A stretch of 64,000 nt of DNA, from the NCBI RefSeq assembly GCF_036038375.1, contig NZ_CP107935.1:2666001-2730000 (forward strand). Reading direction: 5' to 3'. The stretch comes from Streptomyces sp. NBC_00414. Lineage in GTDB: Bacteria > Actinomycetota > Actinomycetes > Streptomycetales > Streptomycetaceae. The first letter of the stretch is position 1, and every line of letters starts with the position of its first letter. Of the stretch, positions 1 to 10,573 are shown piece by piece. Position numbers and translations under genes: made by a program. The notes under the pieces were generated by a model that was not told the origin of the DNA, searched no databases, and saw only the letters and a list, made by a program, of their open reading frames with translations.

Positions 1-3
1 CAT
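1..3 (-). CDS. Start codon of a divergent gene leaving the window
   Basis: The first three bases read as ATG on the minus strand. An AGGAG ribosome-binding site lies 7 nt upstream (complement of 12-16). Only the start codon is in view, so the product cannot be read. The divergent arrangement with an oxidoreductase and the tandem palindromic operators between them suggest a TetR-type regulator, but that is inference only. Confidence 0.45.
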
Positions 4-29
4 CGGTCGGCTCCTCTCAGCTCTACGGC

Positions 30-94
30 TTGACTATCCGGATCAGTGGTCCATATATTCGGATCAGTGGTCCAGTTATATGGATCGCCGATCC
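30..94 (+). promoter_or_regulatory. Promoter with three phased 13-bp operator palindromes
   Basis: A good plus-strand promoter is visible: TTGACT at 30-35, an 18-bp spacer and TATATT at 54-59. Three 13-bp palindromes overlap or follow it: GGATCAGTGGTCC at 40-52, the identical sequence at 61-73, and GGATCGCCGATCC at 82-94. They start exactly 21 bp apart (two helical turns). The first sits in the -35/-10 spacer and the second covers the expected transcription start, so binding should repress. The dimer-type GGATC...GATCC symmetry fits a TetR-family regulator, probably the divergent gene starting at base 3. Confidence 0.8.
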
Positions 95-132
95 GGATAA
101 GTCTATCCCGCAGCGCGAGCAAGGAGACAACG

Positions 133-1149
133 ATGCCGACCCGCACGATGAAAGCGATCCGGCTGCATGAGCACGGCGGCCCTGAGGTGCTGCGATACGA
201 AGAGGTGCCGGTTCCCCGGCCGGGGCCGGACGAGGTGCTCGTTCGCGTGCACGCGGCCGGCGTCAACCCGCCCGACTGGTACGTGCGCGACGGGATGTCC
301 AACCTGCCGCCGGAGACGCGGCCGAGGTTCAGCCTGCCCATGACGCCGGGGACGGACCTGTCGGGTGTCGTCGAGGCCGTCGGCACGGACGTGGAGGGCT
401 TCGCCGTCGGTGACGAGGTCTTCGGTCTCCTTCGCTTCCCCAGCTTCGACGGCAGCACCTACGCCGAGTACGTGGCCGCGCCCGCCTCGGACCTCGCGCT
501 CAAGCCGGCCAGCATCGATCACGTGCACGCCGCCGGGGCGCCCATGGCCGGGCTCACCGCGTGGCAGTTCCTGATCCGGCTCGGACACGATCACCCCTCG
601 CCCTTCCAGGCGGCGAAGCATCGTCCGGTGCCGCTCGGCGCCGACAAGACGGTGCTCGTCAACGGCGCCGCGGGCGGTGTGGGGCACCTCGCGCTGCAAC
701 TGGCGAAGTGGAAGGGCGCACATGTCATCGCGGTGGCGTCGGGCGCGCACGAACCGTTCCTGACCGAGCTCGGCGCCGACGAGTTCATCGACTACACCAA
801 GGGCCGCCCCGAGGAACTCGTGCACGACCTCGACCTCGTGCTCGACACCGTCGGCGGCCCCGACAGCAAACGGTTCCTGCGCACGCTCAAGCGCGGCGGC
901 TCCCACTTCCCCGTCTTCTTCGGCGAATTCGACCAGGAGGAGACCGCGAAGCTGGGAGTGACCGTCACGGGCACCCAGGTCCGCTCGAACGGCGCGCAGC
1001 TCGCCGAACTGGCACGCCTGCTGGACGCCGGCACGGTGCGCGTCGCGATCGACAGCACGTTCGCGCTCGCGGACGCCCGGGCGGCGCACGAACGCGCCGC
1101 CCGAGGACACATCCGGGGCAAGATCGTGCTCACGGTGGCTCAGGCCTGA
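133..1149 (+). CDS. NADP-dependent quinone oxidoreductase-like protein (zinc-free MDR family)
   Basis: The 338-residue protein has the medium-chain dehydrogenase/reductase layout: a GroES-like N-terminal half (about 1-140) and a Rossmann half with the nucleotide-binding NGAAGGVG at about 177-184. It contains no cysteine, so neither the catalytic nor the structural zinc sites of alcohol dehydrogenases are present. This places it with quinone oxidoreductases and zeta-crystallins, which reduce quinones or enones with NAD(P)H. The ATG at 133 is chosen because AAGGAG lies at 121-126 and the family start is normally close to MKAIR; an upstream in-frame start at 46 lies inside the operators. It is convergent with the ABC exporter, 18 bp away. 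The substrate is unknown. Confidence 0.88.
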   Translation: MPTRTMKAIRLHEHGGPEVLRYEEVPVPRPGPDEVLVRVHAAGVNPPDWYVRDGMSNLPPETRPRFSLPMTPGTDLSGVVEAVGTDVEGFAVGDEVFGLLRFPSFDGSTYAEYVAAPASDLALKPASIDHVHAAGAPMAGLTAWQFLIRLGHDHPSPFQAAKHRPVPLGADKTVLVNGAAGGVGHLALQLAKWKGAHVIAVASGAHEPFLTELGADEFIDYTKGRPEELVHDLDLVLDTVGGPDSKRFLRTLKRGGSHFPVFFGEFDQEETAKLGVTVTGTQVRSNGAQLAELARLLDAGTVRVAIDSTFALADARAAHERAARGHIRGKIVLTVAQA

Positions 1150-1167
1150 CCCGGCCCGTGCCAGGTC

Positions 1168-2952
1168 TCAGACGCTCTGCGGTGTACGGGTGTCGTCGTC
1201 GGCCGCGAGGAACTGCGTGGCGGCGAGTTCGGCGTACAGCGGGTCGCCCGCGACGAGTTCGCGGTGGGTGCCCACGGCCCGTACCTTCCCGGCGTCCATG
1301 ACGACGATGCGGTCGGCCATGGTGACGGTGGACAGCCGGTGGGCGACGACCAGGACCGTCGTGGTGCGGGCGACATCGGCGACCGTGTCGCGCAGCGCGG
1401 CTTCGTTGACCGCGTCGAGCTGGCTGGTGGCCTCGTCGAGGAGCAGCAGCCGGGGCCGCCGCAACAGGGCCCGGGCGATGGCGACGCGCTGGCGCTCACC
1501 GCCGGAGAGCTTGGTGCCGCGGTGGCCCACGAGGGTGTCCACGCCCTTCGGCAGCCGGTCGACGAGGGTGTCGAGCCGGGTGGTCCTGAGCGCGCGGAGC
1601 AGTTCGTCCTCTTCGGCGTCGGGGTTGCCGAGCAGGAGGTTGTCGCGGAGGCTGCCGGAGAGGACGGGCGCGTCCTGCTCCACGTATCCGATGGCCGACC
1701 GGAGCCCGGCGACGTCCCAGTCGGTGAGGTCGCGGCCGTCCAGCGCGATGGTCCCCTCGTCGGGGTCGTAGAACCGCTCGATGAGCGAGAACACGGTGGT
1801 CTTGCCCGCGCCCGAAGGTCCCACGAAGGCGGTCATGCCGCGCGGGGGAACGGCGAAGGTCACGCCGTGGTGGACGTACGGCAGGTCCTCCGCGTACCGG
1901 AAACGGACGTCGTCGAAGGCTATGGAGGCCGGTTCGGCACCGGGTCCGGGCAGTTGGGCGGCCTCGGCGGACGGCTCCGCGGGCAGTCGCCGCGCCTCCT
2001 CGATACGGGCCAGGGCGGCCGAGCCTGTCTGGTACTGGGCGACCGCGCCGACGACCTGCTGGATCGGCGACATCAGGTAGAAGACGTACAGCAGGAAGGC
2101 GACGAGGGTGCCGATGTCGATGGCCCCGGTCGCGACCCGTGCGCCGCCCACGGCGAGGACGGTGATGAAGGCGACCTGCATCGACAGGCCCGCCGTGTTC
2201 CCCGCCAGCGCCGACCACTTGGCGGCCCGGACGCTCTGCCGCCAGGACTCCTCGGCCGCCGCGTGCACGGCCTGCTCCTCGCGGTGCTCGGCGCCGGACG
2301 CCTTGATGGTCCGCAGCGCGCCCAGGGTCCGCTCCAACGAGGCGCCCATCGCCCCGACCGCGTCCTGGGCCAGCCGGCTGGCCCGGTTGATGCGCGGCAC
2401 GATCACGCCGATCACCGTGCCCGCGCCCAGGACCACGCCCAGCGTGACGGCCGTCAGCACCGGGTCGACGAACCCCATCATCACCAGCGTGGCGAGCAGG
2501 GTGAGCCCGCCCGTGCCGAGACCCACCAGCGAGTCGGTGGTGACCTCCCGCAGCAGGGTGGTGTCCGAGGTGATCCGGGCCATCAGGTCACCGGGTTCGC
2601 TCTTGTCCACGGCGGATATCCGCAGCCGCAGCAGATGCGAGACGAGCCCCCGCCGCGCTCCGAGCACGACGGACTCGGCGGTGTACCGCAGCACGTACGA
2701 ACCCAGCGCGCCGATCGCGGCGTTGGCGACGACCAGCGCCGACATGGCCACCAGCGCGCCGGTGATCGCGCGGTCGTGTCCCAGGTCGTCGATCAGCGTT
2801 CTGGCCACCAGCGGCAGCGCGAGACCGGCGGCCCCGGTCAGCAGCGACAGCACGGCACCGAGCAACAGCGTCCAGCGGTACGGGCGTACGTAGGCGAGGA
2901 GCAGCCGCCACGACGGTGTGGCTGCCGGATCGGGCGGCTGGGACTGCGGCAC
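1168..2952 (-). CDS. ABC transporter, fused membrane and ATPase domains (exporter type)
   Basis: The 594-residue half-transporter has six membrane helices (about 25-310) followed by a nucleotide-binding domain. Walker A is GPSGAGKTT at about 378-386, the signature LSGGERQRV at about 482-490, and Walker [13 protein letters not shown] at about 502-513. The GTG at 2952 is chosen because GGGGGAG precedes it closely; upstream in-frame codons give an unlikely arginine-rich leader. This is the B-family multidrug or lipid exporter layout, working as a homodimer. It is the last gene of a same-strand series that includes a P450 and a monooxygenase, so it may export the pathway substrate or product, although 177 bp separate it from the gene upstream. 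Confidence 0.9.
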   Translation of the reverse strand: MPQSQPPDPAATPSWRLLLAYVRPYRWTLLLGAVLSLLTGAAGLALPLVARTLIDDLGHDRAITGALVAMSALVVANAAIGALGSYVLRYTAESVVLGARRGLVSHLLRLRISAVDKSEPGDLMARITSDTTLLREVTTDSLVGLGTGGLTLLATLVMMGFVDPVLTAVTLGVVLGAGTVIGVIVPRINRASRLAQDAVGAMGASLERTLGALRTIKASGAEHREEQAVHAAAEESWRQSVRAAKWSALAGNTAGLSMQVAFITVLAVGGARVATGAIDIGTLVAFLLYVFYLMSPIQQVVGAVAQYQTGSAALARIEEARRLPAEPSAEAAQLPGPGAEPASIAFDDVRFRYAEDLPYVHHGVTFAVPPRGMTAFVGPSGAGKTTVFSLIERFYDPDEGTIALDGRDLTDWDVAGLRSAIGYVEQDAPVLSGSLRDNLLLGNPDAEEDELLRALRTTRLDTLVDRLPKGVDTLVGHRGTKLSGGERQRVAIARALLRRPRLLLLDEATSQLDAVNEAALRDTVADVARTTTVLVVAHRLSTVTMADRIVVMDAGKVRAVGTHRELVAGDPLYAELAATQFLAADDDTRTPQSV

Positions 2953-3129
2953 GGTACTCCCCCTGGGACGGTCGGCTTCCCTTCCGCTCCGGCCGGTGTC
3001 TCGCCCGAAGTGGAAGGGGTACGAGAAGTATCGCCGACGCCACTGACAGAGCCGCGGGGGATTCCCGCTGAGCGGTCCGACGGCAGGCACGAGCTGCACT
3101 CGCCGTGCGGGGATGCCGCCTCGCGGGCT

Positions 3130-4898
3130 CTACGGCGTCCGGACCGCGCCGGGCGGCTCCGACCCGGGGCCGGCGTCGGTGTCGGCACCGATGTCGGTGC
3201 CGGAGCCGATGTCGGTCAGCCGCAGCACGCTGCCCTCGCCGTTCGCCGAGACCAGGAGGGTGCCGTCCGGAGCCACGGCGAGACCGGCGAACGGACGGGG
3301 CGTGCCGGGCCCTCCCTCGGCGAACAGCGCGGGGTCGGCGCGGGTGATGCCCGGCGGAAGGCCGACCGGAAGGTTCTCGGCGTCGACGCGGCTCTCCCCC
3401 GTGGTGAGCGAGACCACCCGCAGGCACCGGCGCCCGGTGTCCAGCGTGAACAGCTCGTCCCCGCGCACGGCGAGACCCTGCGGCGCGCCCAGCCCTTCGG
3501 CCACGGTCACCACCTCGCCGTCGTCGATCCGGAGCACCGCCCCGAGCCGGTCGTCGCTGACGTAGCAGCGGCCTTCGGCGTCGAAGGCGACGTCCACGGG
3601 ATGCCGCAGCCCTTCGGCCAGTACGGTCACGGCGTCCGTCCCGTCGGCACTCGCACTGTCGGTGTTCGTGCCGTCGGTGTTCGTGCCGTCGGTGTTCGTG
3701 CCGTCGGTGTTCGTGCCGTCGGTGTTCGTGCCGTCGATCCGTACGACGCGGCCCGCGCCCGTCTCGGCGACCACGAGTGCCCCGTCGGGCGCGACCGCGA
3801 TCCCGGTGGGCTCGTTCAGTCCACGCGCCCGTACCCGCGTGGACTTCCCGACCGGGTCGTACGTGCGGACGTCGCCGTACTCGGAGGCAAAGTGCAGGAG
3901 TCCGTCGTCGGCGGTGATGCCGTGGACGAAGGTCTGGAGTTCGTGGGTGACCACTCCGCCGGAGTCGCCCTCCCCGGCGTCTCCCGGGCTCGCGAGACGG
4001 TAGTGGTCGGCCGCGTACACCGTGCCCCGCAGGTCGACCGTCACCCCGTAGGGGCCGCTGAAGCCCCGGGGGACGATCTCCCGGGTGCGGCCGTCCTCGT
4101 GCATCTCGGTGACCCCGCCGCTGCCGAAGCTGGAGACGTACATGCGGTTCTCCGCGTCGAACGCCGCGTTGTCCAGCCCCACCACCCCGCTGACGACGAC
4201 CGAACGCACCCCGGTGGCCAGGTCGATGCGCGTCACGATGCCGGCCGGGCCGCGGGAGAGGACGACCAGGACGCCTCCCTTGTCGAAGCGGACCGCGACC
4301 GGGTCGTCGACGTTCTCCGCGAACAGTTCGGGCAGGCCCCCGTCGGGCGGGATCCGCCAGACCTGGTTGCCGATCATGTGCGGGTAGTACAGGTAGCCGT
4401 CCGGGCCGAGCTGCATCGCGTTGCCGAGGGCCAGCCCGTCGGTCAGGACCACCGGGTCGCGGCCGTCCGGGAACAGCTCCAGCAGGCGGCCGTTCATCTT
4501 CATCTCGTTGACGAAGAGCCGGTCACCCACGCAGGTGATGCCGTTGGGCACCCGTACCTCGTCCGAGACGAGGGTGTACGTGCCGTCGGGGGTACGCCGC
4601 CACACGCGTCCCGGGGTCAGGTCGGCGATGTACATGGAGCCGTCCGCGCCGAAGGCGAGGTCGTCGGGGGCCTGGACCGGGCCGTCCTGCTCCACCACGA
4701 CGTCGACGTCCCCCGAGGCGGTGTCGACGGCGCTGATCCGCCCGGCCAGGAACTGCGCGACGTACAGGCGTCCGTCGGGGCCGAAGGTGACGCCGTTCGA
4801 ACCCCACAGCCGGTTCGGCGGGTTCAGTCGCCCGGTGTCCCAACGGCGGCTGCTGACCTGTTGGGTGCCGGTGTCGTCGAAGCGGCTTGCGCCCGCCC

Positions 4899-4902
<4 letters not shown>
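3130..4902 (-). CDS. SMP-30/gluconolactonase-like double beta-propeller protein
   Basis: The 590-residue protein shows about twelve blade motifs of the type GVTFGPDGRLYVA, DNAAFDAENRMYVSS and GIAVAPDGALVVAE. Typical SMP-30 proteins are about 300 residues with six blades, so this looks like two six-bladed propellers in tandem. The family contains Ca2+ or Zn2+-dependent lactonases and strictosidine synthase-like enzymes. The ATG at 4902 overlaps the stop of the monooxygenase gene (ATGA), so the two are translationally coupled. A five-fold perfect repeat encodes (GTNTD)5 in the loop between about blades 9 and 10. No signal peptide is seen. Ring-opening of the lactone made by the neighbouring Baeyer-Villiger enzyme is plausible but inferred. 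Confidence 0.8.
3661..3735 (+). repeat. Five perfect 15-bp tandem repeats inside the SMP-30-like gene
   Basis: The unit GGTGTTCGTGCCGTC occurs five times without a mismatch. The 15-bp length keeps the reading frame and encodes the pentapeptide Gly-Thr-Asn-Thr-Asp on the minus strand. The lack of any synonymous change points to recent slippage expansion. Confidence 0.97.
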
Positions 4903-6758
<1,856 letters not shown>

Positions 6759-6864
6759 ACCTGTCCTTCTGGTGTGGGGGCCGCTGCCGGTGCTGCTGCC
6801 CAGTGGGGAAACGGGCGTGCTCGAACTGCCGTACATGTGAGCGCCGTTGGGCTCGGGCCTCGCC

Positions 6865-8082
6865 CTAGGCGGCGGCCTCGGTGACGGCGTCGCGCCATGA
6901 GGAGCGCACGGCGATCGCCTGCCGCCAGCCGCGGATCGCCTTCGGCGGCATGCCGAGCGAGAGGACCCCTGTAAGCCGGTCGCCCGTGCGGTAGGCGATG
7001 ACGAACCGGCGCTCGTCGAGATCCCCTTCCACCACGGCGACCTCGTCGTGTCCGCGCAGCCGGCCGAACGCCTGGACCTTCAGGTCGTACTGGTCCGACC
7101 AGAAGTACGGCACCGGCGCGAAGGGCTTGCGCGCCTGCGGGTGCAGCAGGTTGCGGGCCGCCGCCATGCCCTGCTCGGCGGCGTTCGTACGGTGCTCGAC
7201 ACGCATCGGCACTCCGAAGAGCGGGTTGTGCCAACGGGCGACGTCACCGGCCGCGAAGACCGTCCCCTCATGCGCCCCGTCCGCCCGGGGAGTCTCCGGG
7301 ACGGCCTCGCAGTACTGGTCGCACACCAGCCCGTCGTCCACCGTCAGGCCGCTCCCCGCCAGCCACTCGGTGTTGGGCAGCGAACCGACGGCCACCAACA
7401 CCGCGTCACCCTCCACGAGTTCGCCGTCGGCGAGCCGCACACCGCCCTCGGTCACCGCGGTGACGGCGACCCCGGTGCGCAGGTCCACCCCGTGGTCCAG
7501 GTGGGCCGCCGAGAGCACCCGTCCGACCTCGGCGCCGACCGCGTGGGCGAGCGGTACCGGCGCCGGTTCGAGGAGTGTCACCTCGGTGCCCAGGCTCCGG
7601 GCCACGGCGGCGGCCTCGGCCCCGAGGAACCCGGCGCCGACCACCACCAGACGCCGTCCCGCGCCCAGCCGGTCCCGCAGGGCGAGCGCGTCGTCCAGGG
7701 TCCGCAGCACATGCGCGGCCCCGTCACCGGGCAGCCGCCTCGGCCGTGCACCGGTGGCGACGACCAGTCCGTCGTACGCCACCCGGGTCCCGTCGGCCAG
7801 CAGCACCGCGCGCCCGTCGGCCCCGTCCGAGCCGAGGCCCGTCGCGGCGGTCGCGAGTCTCAACTCCAGTTCCAGCGCGCCCAGATCGCTCGGGGAACGC
7901 AGCGCCAGCCGGTCCGGGTCCCAAGCGGACGCCAGGACCTGCTTGGACAACGGCGGTCTGTCGTACGGGGCGTGCGGCTCGTCGCCCACCAGGGTGAGCC
8001 TGCCGTCGTACCCCTCCCGGCGCAGCGTCTCGGCGGCCGCGAGTCCGGCCGCCGAGGCGCCCACGACGACCACGTTCCTCAC
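6865..8082 (-). CDS. FAD-dependent ferredoxin reductase
   Basis: The 405-residue flavoprotein has an N-terminal FAD site VVVGASAAG (about 4-12), the HAPYDRPPLSK segment typical of P450-linked ferredoxin reductases, and a central NAD(P)H Rossmann motif VVVGAGFLGAEAA. It should pass electrons from NAD(P)H to the ferredoxin encoded just upstream. The GTG start at 8082 overlaps the ferredoxin stop codon (GTGA), so the two are translationally coupled. The C-terminal domain, including FWSDQYDLKVQAFG, is also typical of the family. Together with the P450 and ferredoxin it completes a class I three-component P450 system. Confidence 0.93.
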   Translation of the reverse strand: MRNVVVVGASAAGLAAAETLRREGYDGRLTLVGDEPHAPYDRPPLSKQVLASAWDPDRLALRSPSDLGALELELRLATAATGLGSDGADGRAVLLADGTRVAYDGLVVATGARPRRLPGDGAAHVLRTLDDALALRDRLGAGRRLVVVGAGFLGAEAAAVARSLGTEVTLLEPAPVPLAHAVGAEVGRVLSAAHLDHGVDLRTGVAVTAVTEGGVRLADGELVEGDAVLVAVGSLPNTEWLAGSGLTVDDGLVCDQYCEAVPETPRADGAHEGTVFAAGDVARWHNPLFGVPMRVEHRTNAAEQGMAAARNLLHPQARKPFAPVPYFWSDQYDLKVQAFGRLRGHDEVAVVEGDLDERRFVIAYRTGDRLTGVLSLGMPPKAIRGWRQAIAVRSSWRDAVTEAAA

Positions 8083-8276
8083 TGGTCGACCAGCCGGATC
8101 GCCGCCGCCGGGCAGATCGCCACGGCCTCACGCACGTCGTCGAGGAGGTCGTCGGCGGGCCGTTCCTCCAGCACGATCGCCACCCCGTCGTCGTCCCGCT
8201 GGTCGAAGACCTCCGGGGAGACCATCACGCACTGGCCCGACGCCACACACTTCGGTTCGTCCAGTTCCACTCGCAT
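8079..8276 (-). CDS. 3Fe-4S-type ferredoxin for the adjacent P450
   Basis: This is a 65-residue acidic ferredoxin. Cysteines at 10 and 16 (CVASGQC) and a later C-P near residue 55 form the three-cysteine pattern of the 3Fe-4S ferredoxins that accompany Streptomyces CYP105 enzymes. The second cysteine position of a 4Fe-4S set is occupied by another residue. The gene lies between the P450 and the ferredoxin reductase on the same strand and overlaps the latter by 4 bp. The ATG at 8276 has AAGGAAG upstream, and two extra GAAGGAC copies lie in a tandem duplication before it. Confidence 0.93.
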   Translation of the reverse strand: MRVELDEPKCVASGQCVMVSPEVFDQRDDDGVAIVLEERPADDLLDDVREAVAICPAAAIRLVDQ

Positions 8277-8289
8277 GGGCTTCTTCCTT

Positions 8290-8327
8290 GTCCTTCAGTA
8301 CATGCCGGGTCCTTCAGTGCATGCCGG
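8290..8327 (+). repeat. Tandem 19-bp duplication between P450 and ferredoxin genes
   Basis: Bases 8290-8308 and 8309-8327 are the same 19-mer with one A/G difference, placed head to tail and ending exactly at the P450 stop codon. On the coding (minus) strand each copy contains GAAGGAC, which resembles a ribosome-binding site, and a CATG core. Confidence 0.95.
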
Positions 8328-9569
8328 TCACCAGGCGACGGGCAGGGAGGCGACGCCGTAGGTGGTGCCGCTGTGGTCGAACTCCAGCTCCTCGATCGGG
8401 GCCGCCAGCCGCAGGGTGGGGACGCGCCGGTAGAGGGTGCTGTAGACGACCTGGAGTTCCAGCCGGGCGAGGGACTGGCCCAGGCACTGGTGGGGTCCGT
8501 AGCCGAACGCGTTGTGCTTGCGCGCGGGCCGGGTGACGTCCACCCGGTCGGCGCCGGGGAACGCCTCGGGGTCCCAGTTGGCGGCGTGCAGGTCGACGAC
8601 GATGCCCTCACCGGCCCGGATGACCCGGTCGCCGATCTCGATGTCCTCGGTGGCGACCCGGCGCAGACCGACCTGGACGATGCTCAGATAGCGCAGCAGT
8701 TCCTCGACCGCGCCCGCGACGACCTTCGGGTCCGCCGAGTCCCGTACCAGCGCGAGCTGTTCGGGGTTCTGCAGCAGGACGAGCGTGCCGAGGCTGATCA
8801 TCGTCGCGGTGGTCTCATGGCCGGCGATGAGCATCGCGACACCCATGTGGACGGCCTCGGAGCGGGTCATCTCCCCGGCCGTGACCCGGGCCGCCATCTC
8901 GGACAGCACGTCCTCGCCGGGCTCGGTGAGCTTCTTGCCGAGCAGGTCGTCCAGATAGGAGGACAGGGCGGTGCTCGCCGCGCGCGAGTCCTCGGGCGCC
9001 GCGGCCCGGTCGAGGGCGAGGCCGCTGTTCTCCTGGAAGAACTCGTGGTCCGCGTACGGCACTCCGAGCAGTTCGCTGATGACCAGTGAGGGCACGGGGA
9101 GCGCGAGTGCCGTCAGCAGGTCGGCCGGGTTCGGTCCTGCCAGCATGCCGTCGATCAGGCCGTCGACGATCTTCTGGATCGGGGCCCGCATGGCCTCGAT
9201 CCGCTTGACCAGGAACGGCCCGTTCACCATGCGGCGCAGCCGGGTGTGCTCGGGGGCGTCCGTGTTGACGATGAGTTCCGGGGTGTGTCGCGCGATCTGC
9301 TGCCGGTAGGCGGTGACGAACGGGAAACCGGGGTTGCGGTCGTTCGCGCTCACCCGGGGGTCCGTCAGGAGCGCCCGCTGCGCCGCGTGTCCGGTGACCA
9401 TCCAGGGCGTGCTGCCGTCCCAGATCCGGATCCTGCTGACCGGGTTCTCCGCACGGAGTTCCTCGACGGCCGGCGGCGGGGCGAACGGACAGCCCGCCGC
9501 CCTCGGCATCGGGAACTCCGGCATCCTCCTCGCCGCGTCGGACGCGGCGCCGTCCAGTGTCTCGGCCAT
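8328..9569 (-). CDS. Cytochrome P450, CYP105-like
   Basis: The 413-residue soluble P450 has the I-helix oxygen-activation motif AGHETTAT, the K-helix ExxR (EELLR) and the heme-binding loop FGYGPHQCLG with the ligand cysteine at about 362. The N-terminal MPRAAGCPFAPPP segment and the adjacent three-cysteine ferredoxin resemble the CYP105 family of Streptomyces, which hydroxylates or demethylates xenobiotics, terpenes, macrolides and vitamin D. The ATG at 9569 has GAGGAG just upstream; an in-frame start 24 codons earlier lacks that support. It is the first gene of the oxidative series running to about 1.2 kb. Confidence 0.94.
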   Translation of the reverse strand: MAETLDGAASDAARRMPEFPMPRAAGCPFAPPPAVEELRAENPVSRIRIWDGSTPWMVTGHAAQRALLTDPRVSANDRNPGFPFVTAYRQQIARHTPELIVNTDAPEHTRLRRMVNGPFLVKRIEAMRAPIQKIVDGLIDGMLAGPNPADLLTALALPVPSLVISELLGVPYADHEFFQENSGLALDRAAAPEDSRAASTALSSYLDDLLGKKLTEPGEDVLSEMAARVTAGEMTRSEAVHMGVAMLIAGHETTATMISLGTLVLLQNPEQLALVRDSADPKVVAGAVEELLRYLSIVQVGLRRVATEDIEIGDRVIRAGEGIVVDLHAANWDPEAFPGADRVDVTRPARKHNAFGYGPHQCLGQSLARLELQVVYSTLYRRVPTLRLAAPIEELEFDHSGTTYGVASLPVAW

Positions 9570-9626
9570 GTGACTCCTCGGTGGGGGCTCCGCCGGAACG
9601 GAGCACGGGGAAGGGATGGCGACCTC

Positions 9627-9703
9627 TGTGATCACATGCAACCGGAGCGGGCTGACGGCTCCCGGCCGGTTACCTGACAGGAAGCTGACGTGACCCGGAT
9701 CAC
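9627..9703 (-). promoter_or_regulatory. Candidate operators upstream of the P450 operon
   Basis: The 183-bp gap before the P450 gene contains two dyads: the perfect 10-mer TGTGATCACA at 9627-9636 and GTGACCCGGATCAC at 9690-9703 (GTGA-N6-TCAC). The second has the half-site spacing of CRP/FNR-type sites, but it does not match the streptomycete Crp consensus as I recall it. The binding protein is unknown; the atypical regulator encoded just upstream is one candidate. Confidence 0.4.
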
Positions 9704-9752
9704 ACCCCTCGTACCGGGGAGGAGCGGAAGGGGCGGCGAAGGCGGACGGGGC

Positions 9753-10517
9753 TCAGTGGCCGAGCCGGTAGCCGAAGCCCCGGCGCGTGTGGATCAGCGG
9801 GGGCTGCTCCCGGTCCACCTGGTCCACCTTGTGGCGCAGACGGGAGACGAGTTTCTCGATCGCGTTGCCGGCCCGGGTCTCCCCCCAGACGTGCCGGCAG
9901 ATCTGCTCCTTGGACAGCACACGCTCCGCGTTGACCAGCAGATGACGCAGCAACCGGTACTCCGCGGGGGTCAGTTCGAGCGCCCGCCGGCCGCGCCAGG
10001 CCTGACAGGTGGCGTCGTCGAGCACGAGATCGCCGTAGCACGGCCCTTGGCGCACCGAGCCACGGCCGCGCAGTAACACATGGGCCCTGGCGAGGACTTC
10101 GGAGATCCGGAACGGCATGGTGACGTAGTCGGCCTCGCCCAGGCCGAGTTCGGGCACCAGGCTGCCCAACTTCTCGTACGGGGCGAGGAAGAGGACCGGC
10201 GGGCGGTCGGCCGGGCGGAATCGGCGGCCGTCCCCCAGGCCGTCGACGTCCGGGACCGTCACGTCGAACAGGACCAGGTCGAAGCGCCGCTCCGCCAGGC
10301 ACAGCATGCCCTGGGTGCCGGTGCGCGCGACGGTCACCCGGTAGTCCGCCAGCTCCAGTGTGGTCGTCAGCAGTTCGGCGACCGACGGGTCGTGGACCAC
10401 GACCAGGAGGTGCTGCCCCGCCCCGCGCGCGGGCACGGACACCTCGGCGCCGGTCACGTACTCCCCCACGGCGCCGTCCGCTCCGCGCGCCCGGCCCGCC
10501 TCGTCCATCCCGTGCAT
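9753..10517 (-). CDS. Atypical OmpR-family response regulator (degenerate receiver)
   Basis: The 254-residue protein has a receiver domain (about 36-150) and a C-terminal winged helix (about 165-254, with AEYRLLRHLLVNAERVLSKE and RRGFGYRLG). The phospho-acceptor position is kept as D85 (LVLFDVTVPD). However, the conserved switch Thr is replaced (LAPYEK, about 111-116), the invariant Lys of the KPF motif is Met (YVTMPF, about 131-136), and the acidic pair is reduced to HD. No histidine kinase is adjacent. Regulation by a ligand or by amount rather than phosphorylation is therefore likely. The ATG at 10517 has GAGG upstream; ATG 10507 is an alternative. It follows a MarR gene by 56 bp and precedes the P450 operon on the same strand. 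Confidence 0.85.
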   Translation of the reverse strand: MHGMDEAGRARGADGAVGEYVTGAEVSVPARGAGQHLLVVVHDPSVAELLTTTLELADYRVTVARTGTQGMLCLAERRFDLVLFDVTVPDVDGLGDGRRFRPADRPPVLFLAPYEKLGSLVPELGLGEADYVTMPFRISEVLARAHVLLRGRGSVRQGPCYGDLVLDDATCQAWRGRRALELTPAEYRLLRHLLVNAERVLSKEQICRHVWGETRAGNAIEKLVSRLRHKVDQVDREQPPLIHTRRGFGYRLGH

Positions 10518-10573
10518 CGCACGCACCTCGTTCGTGAGTAGGCCACCTGGCCGGGCGGCGGCGCCCCGGGCCG

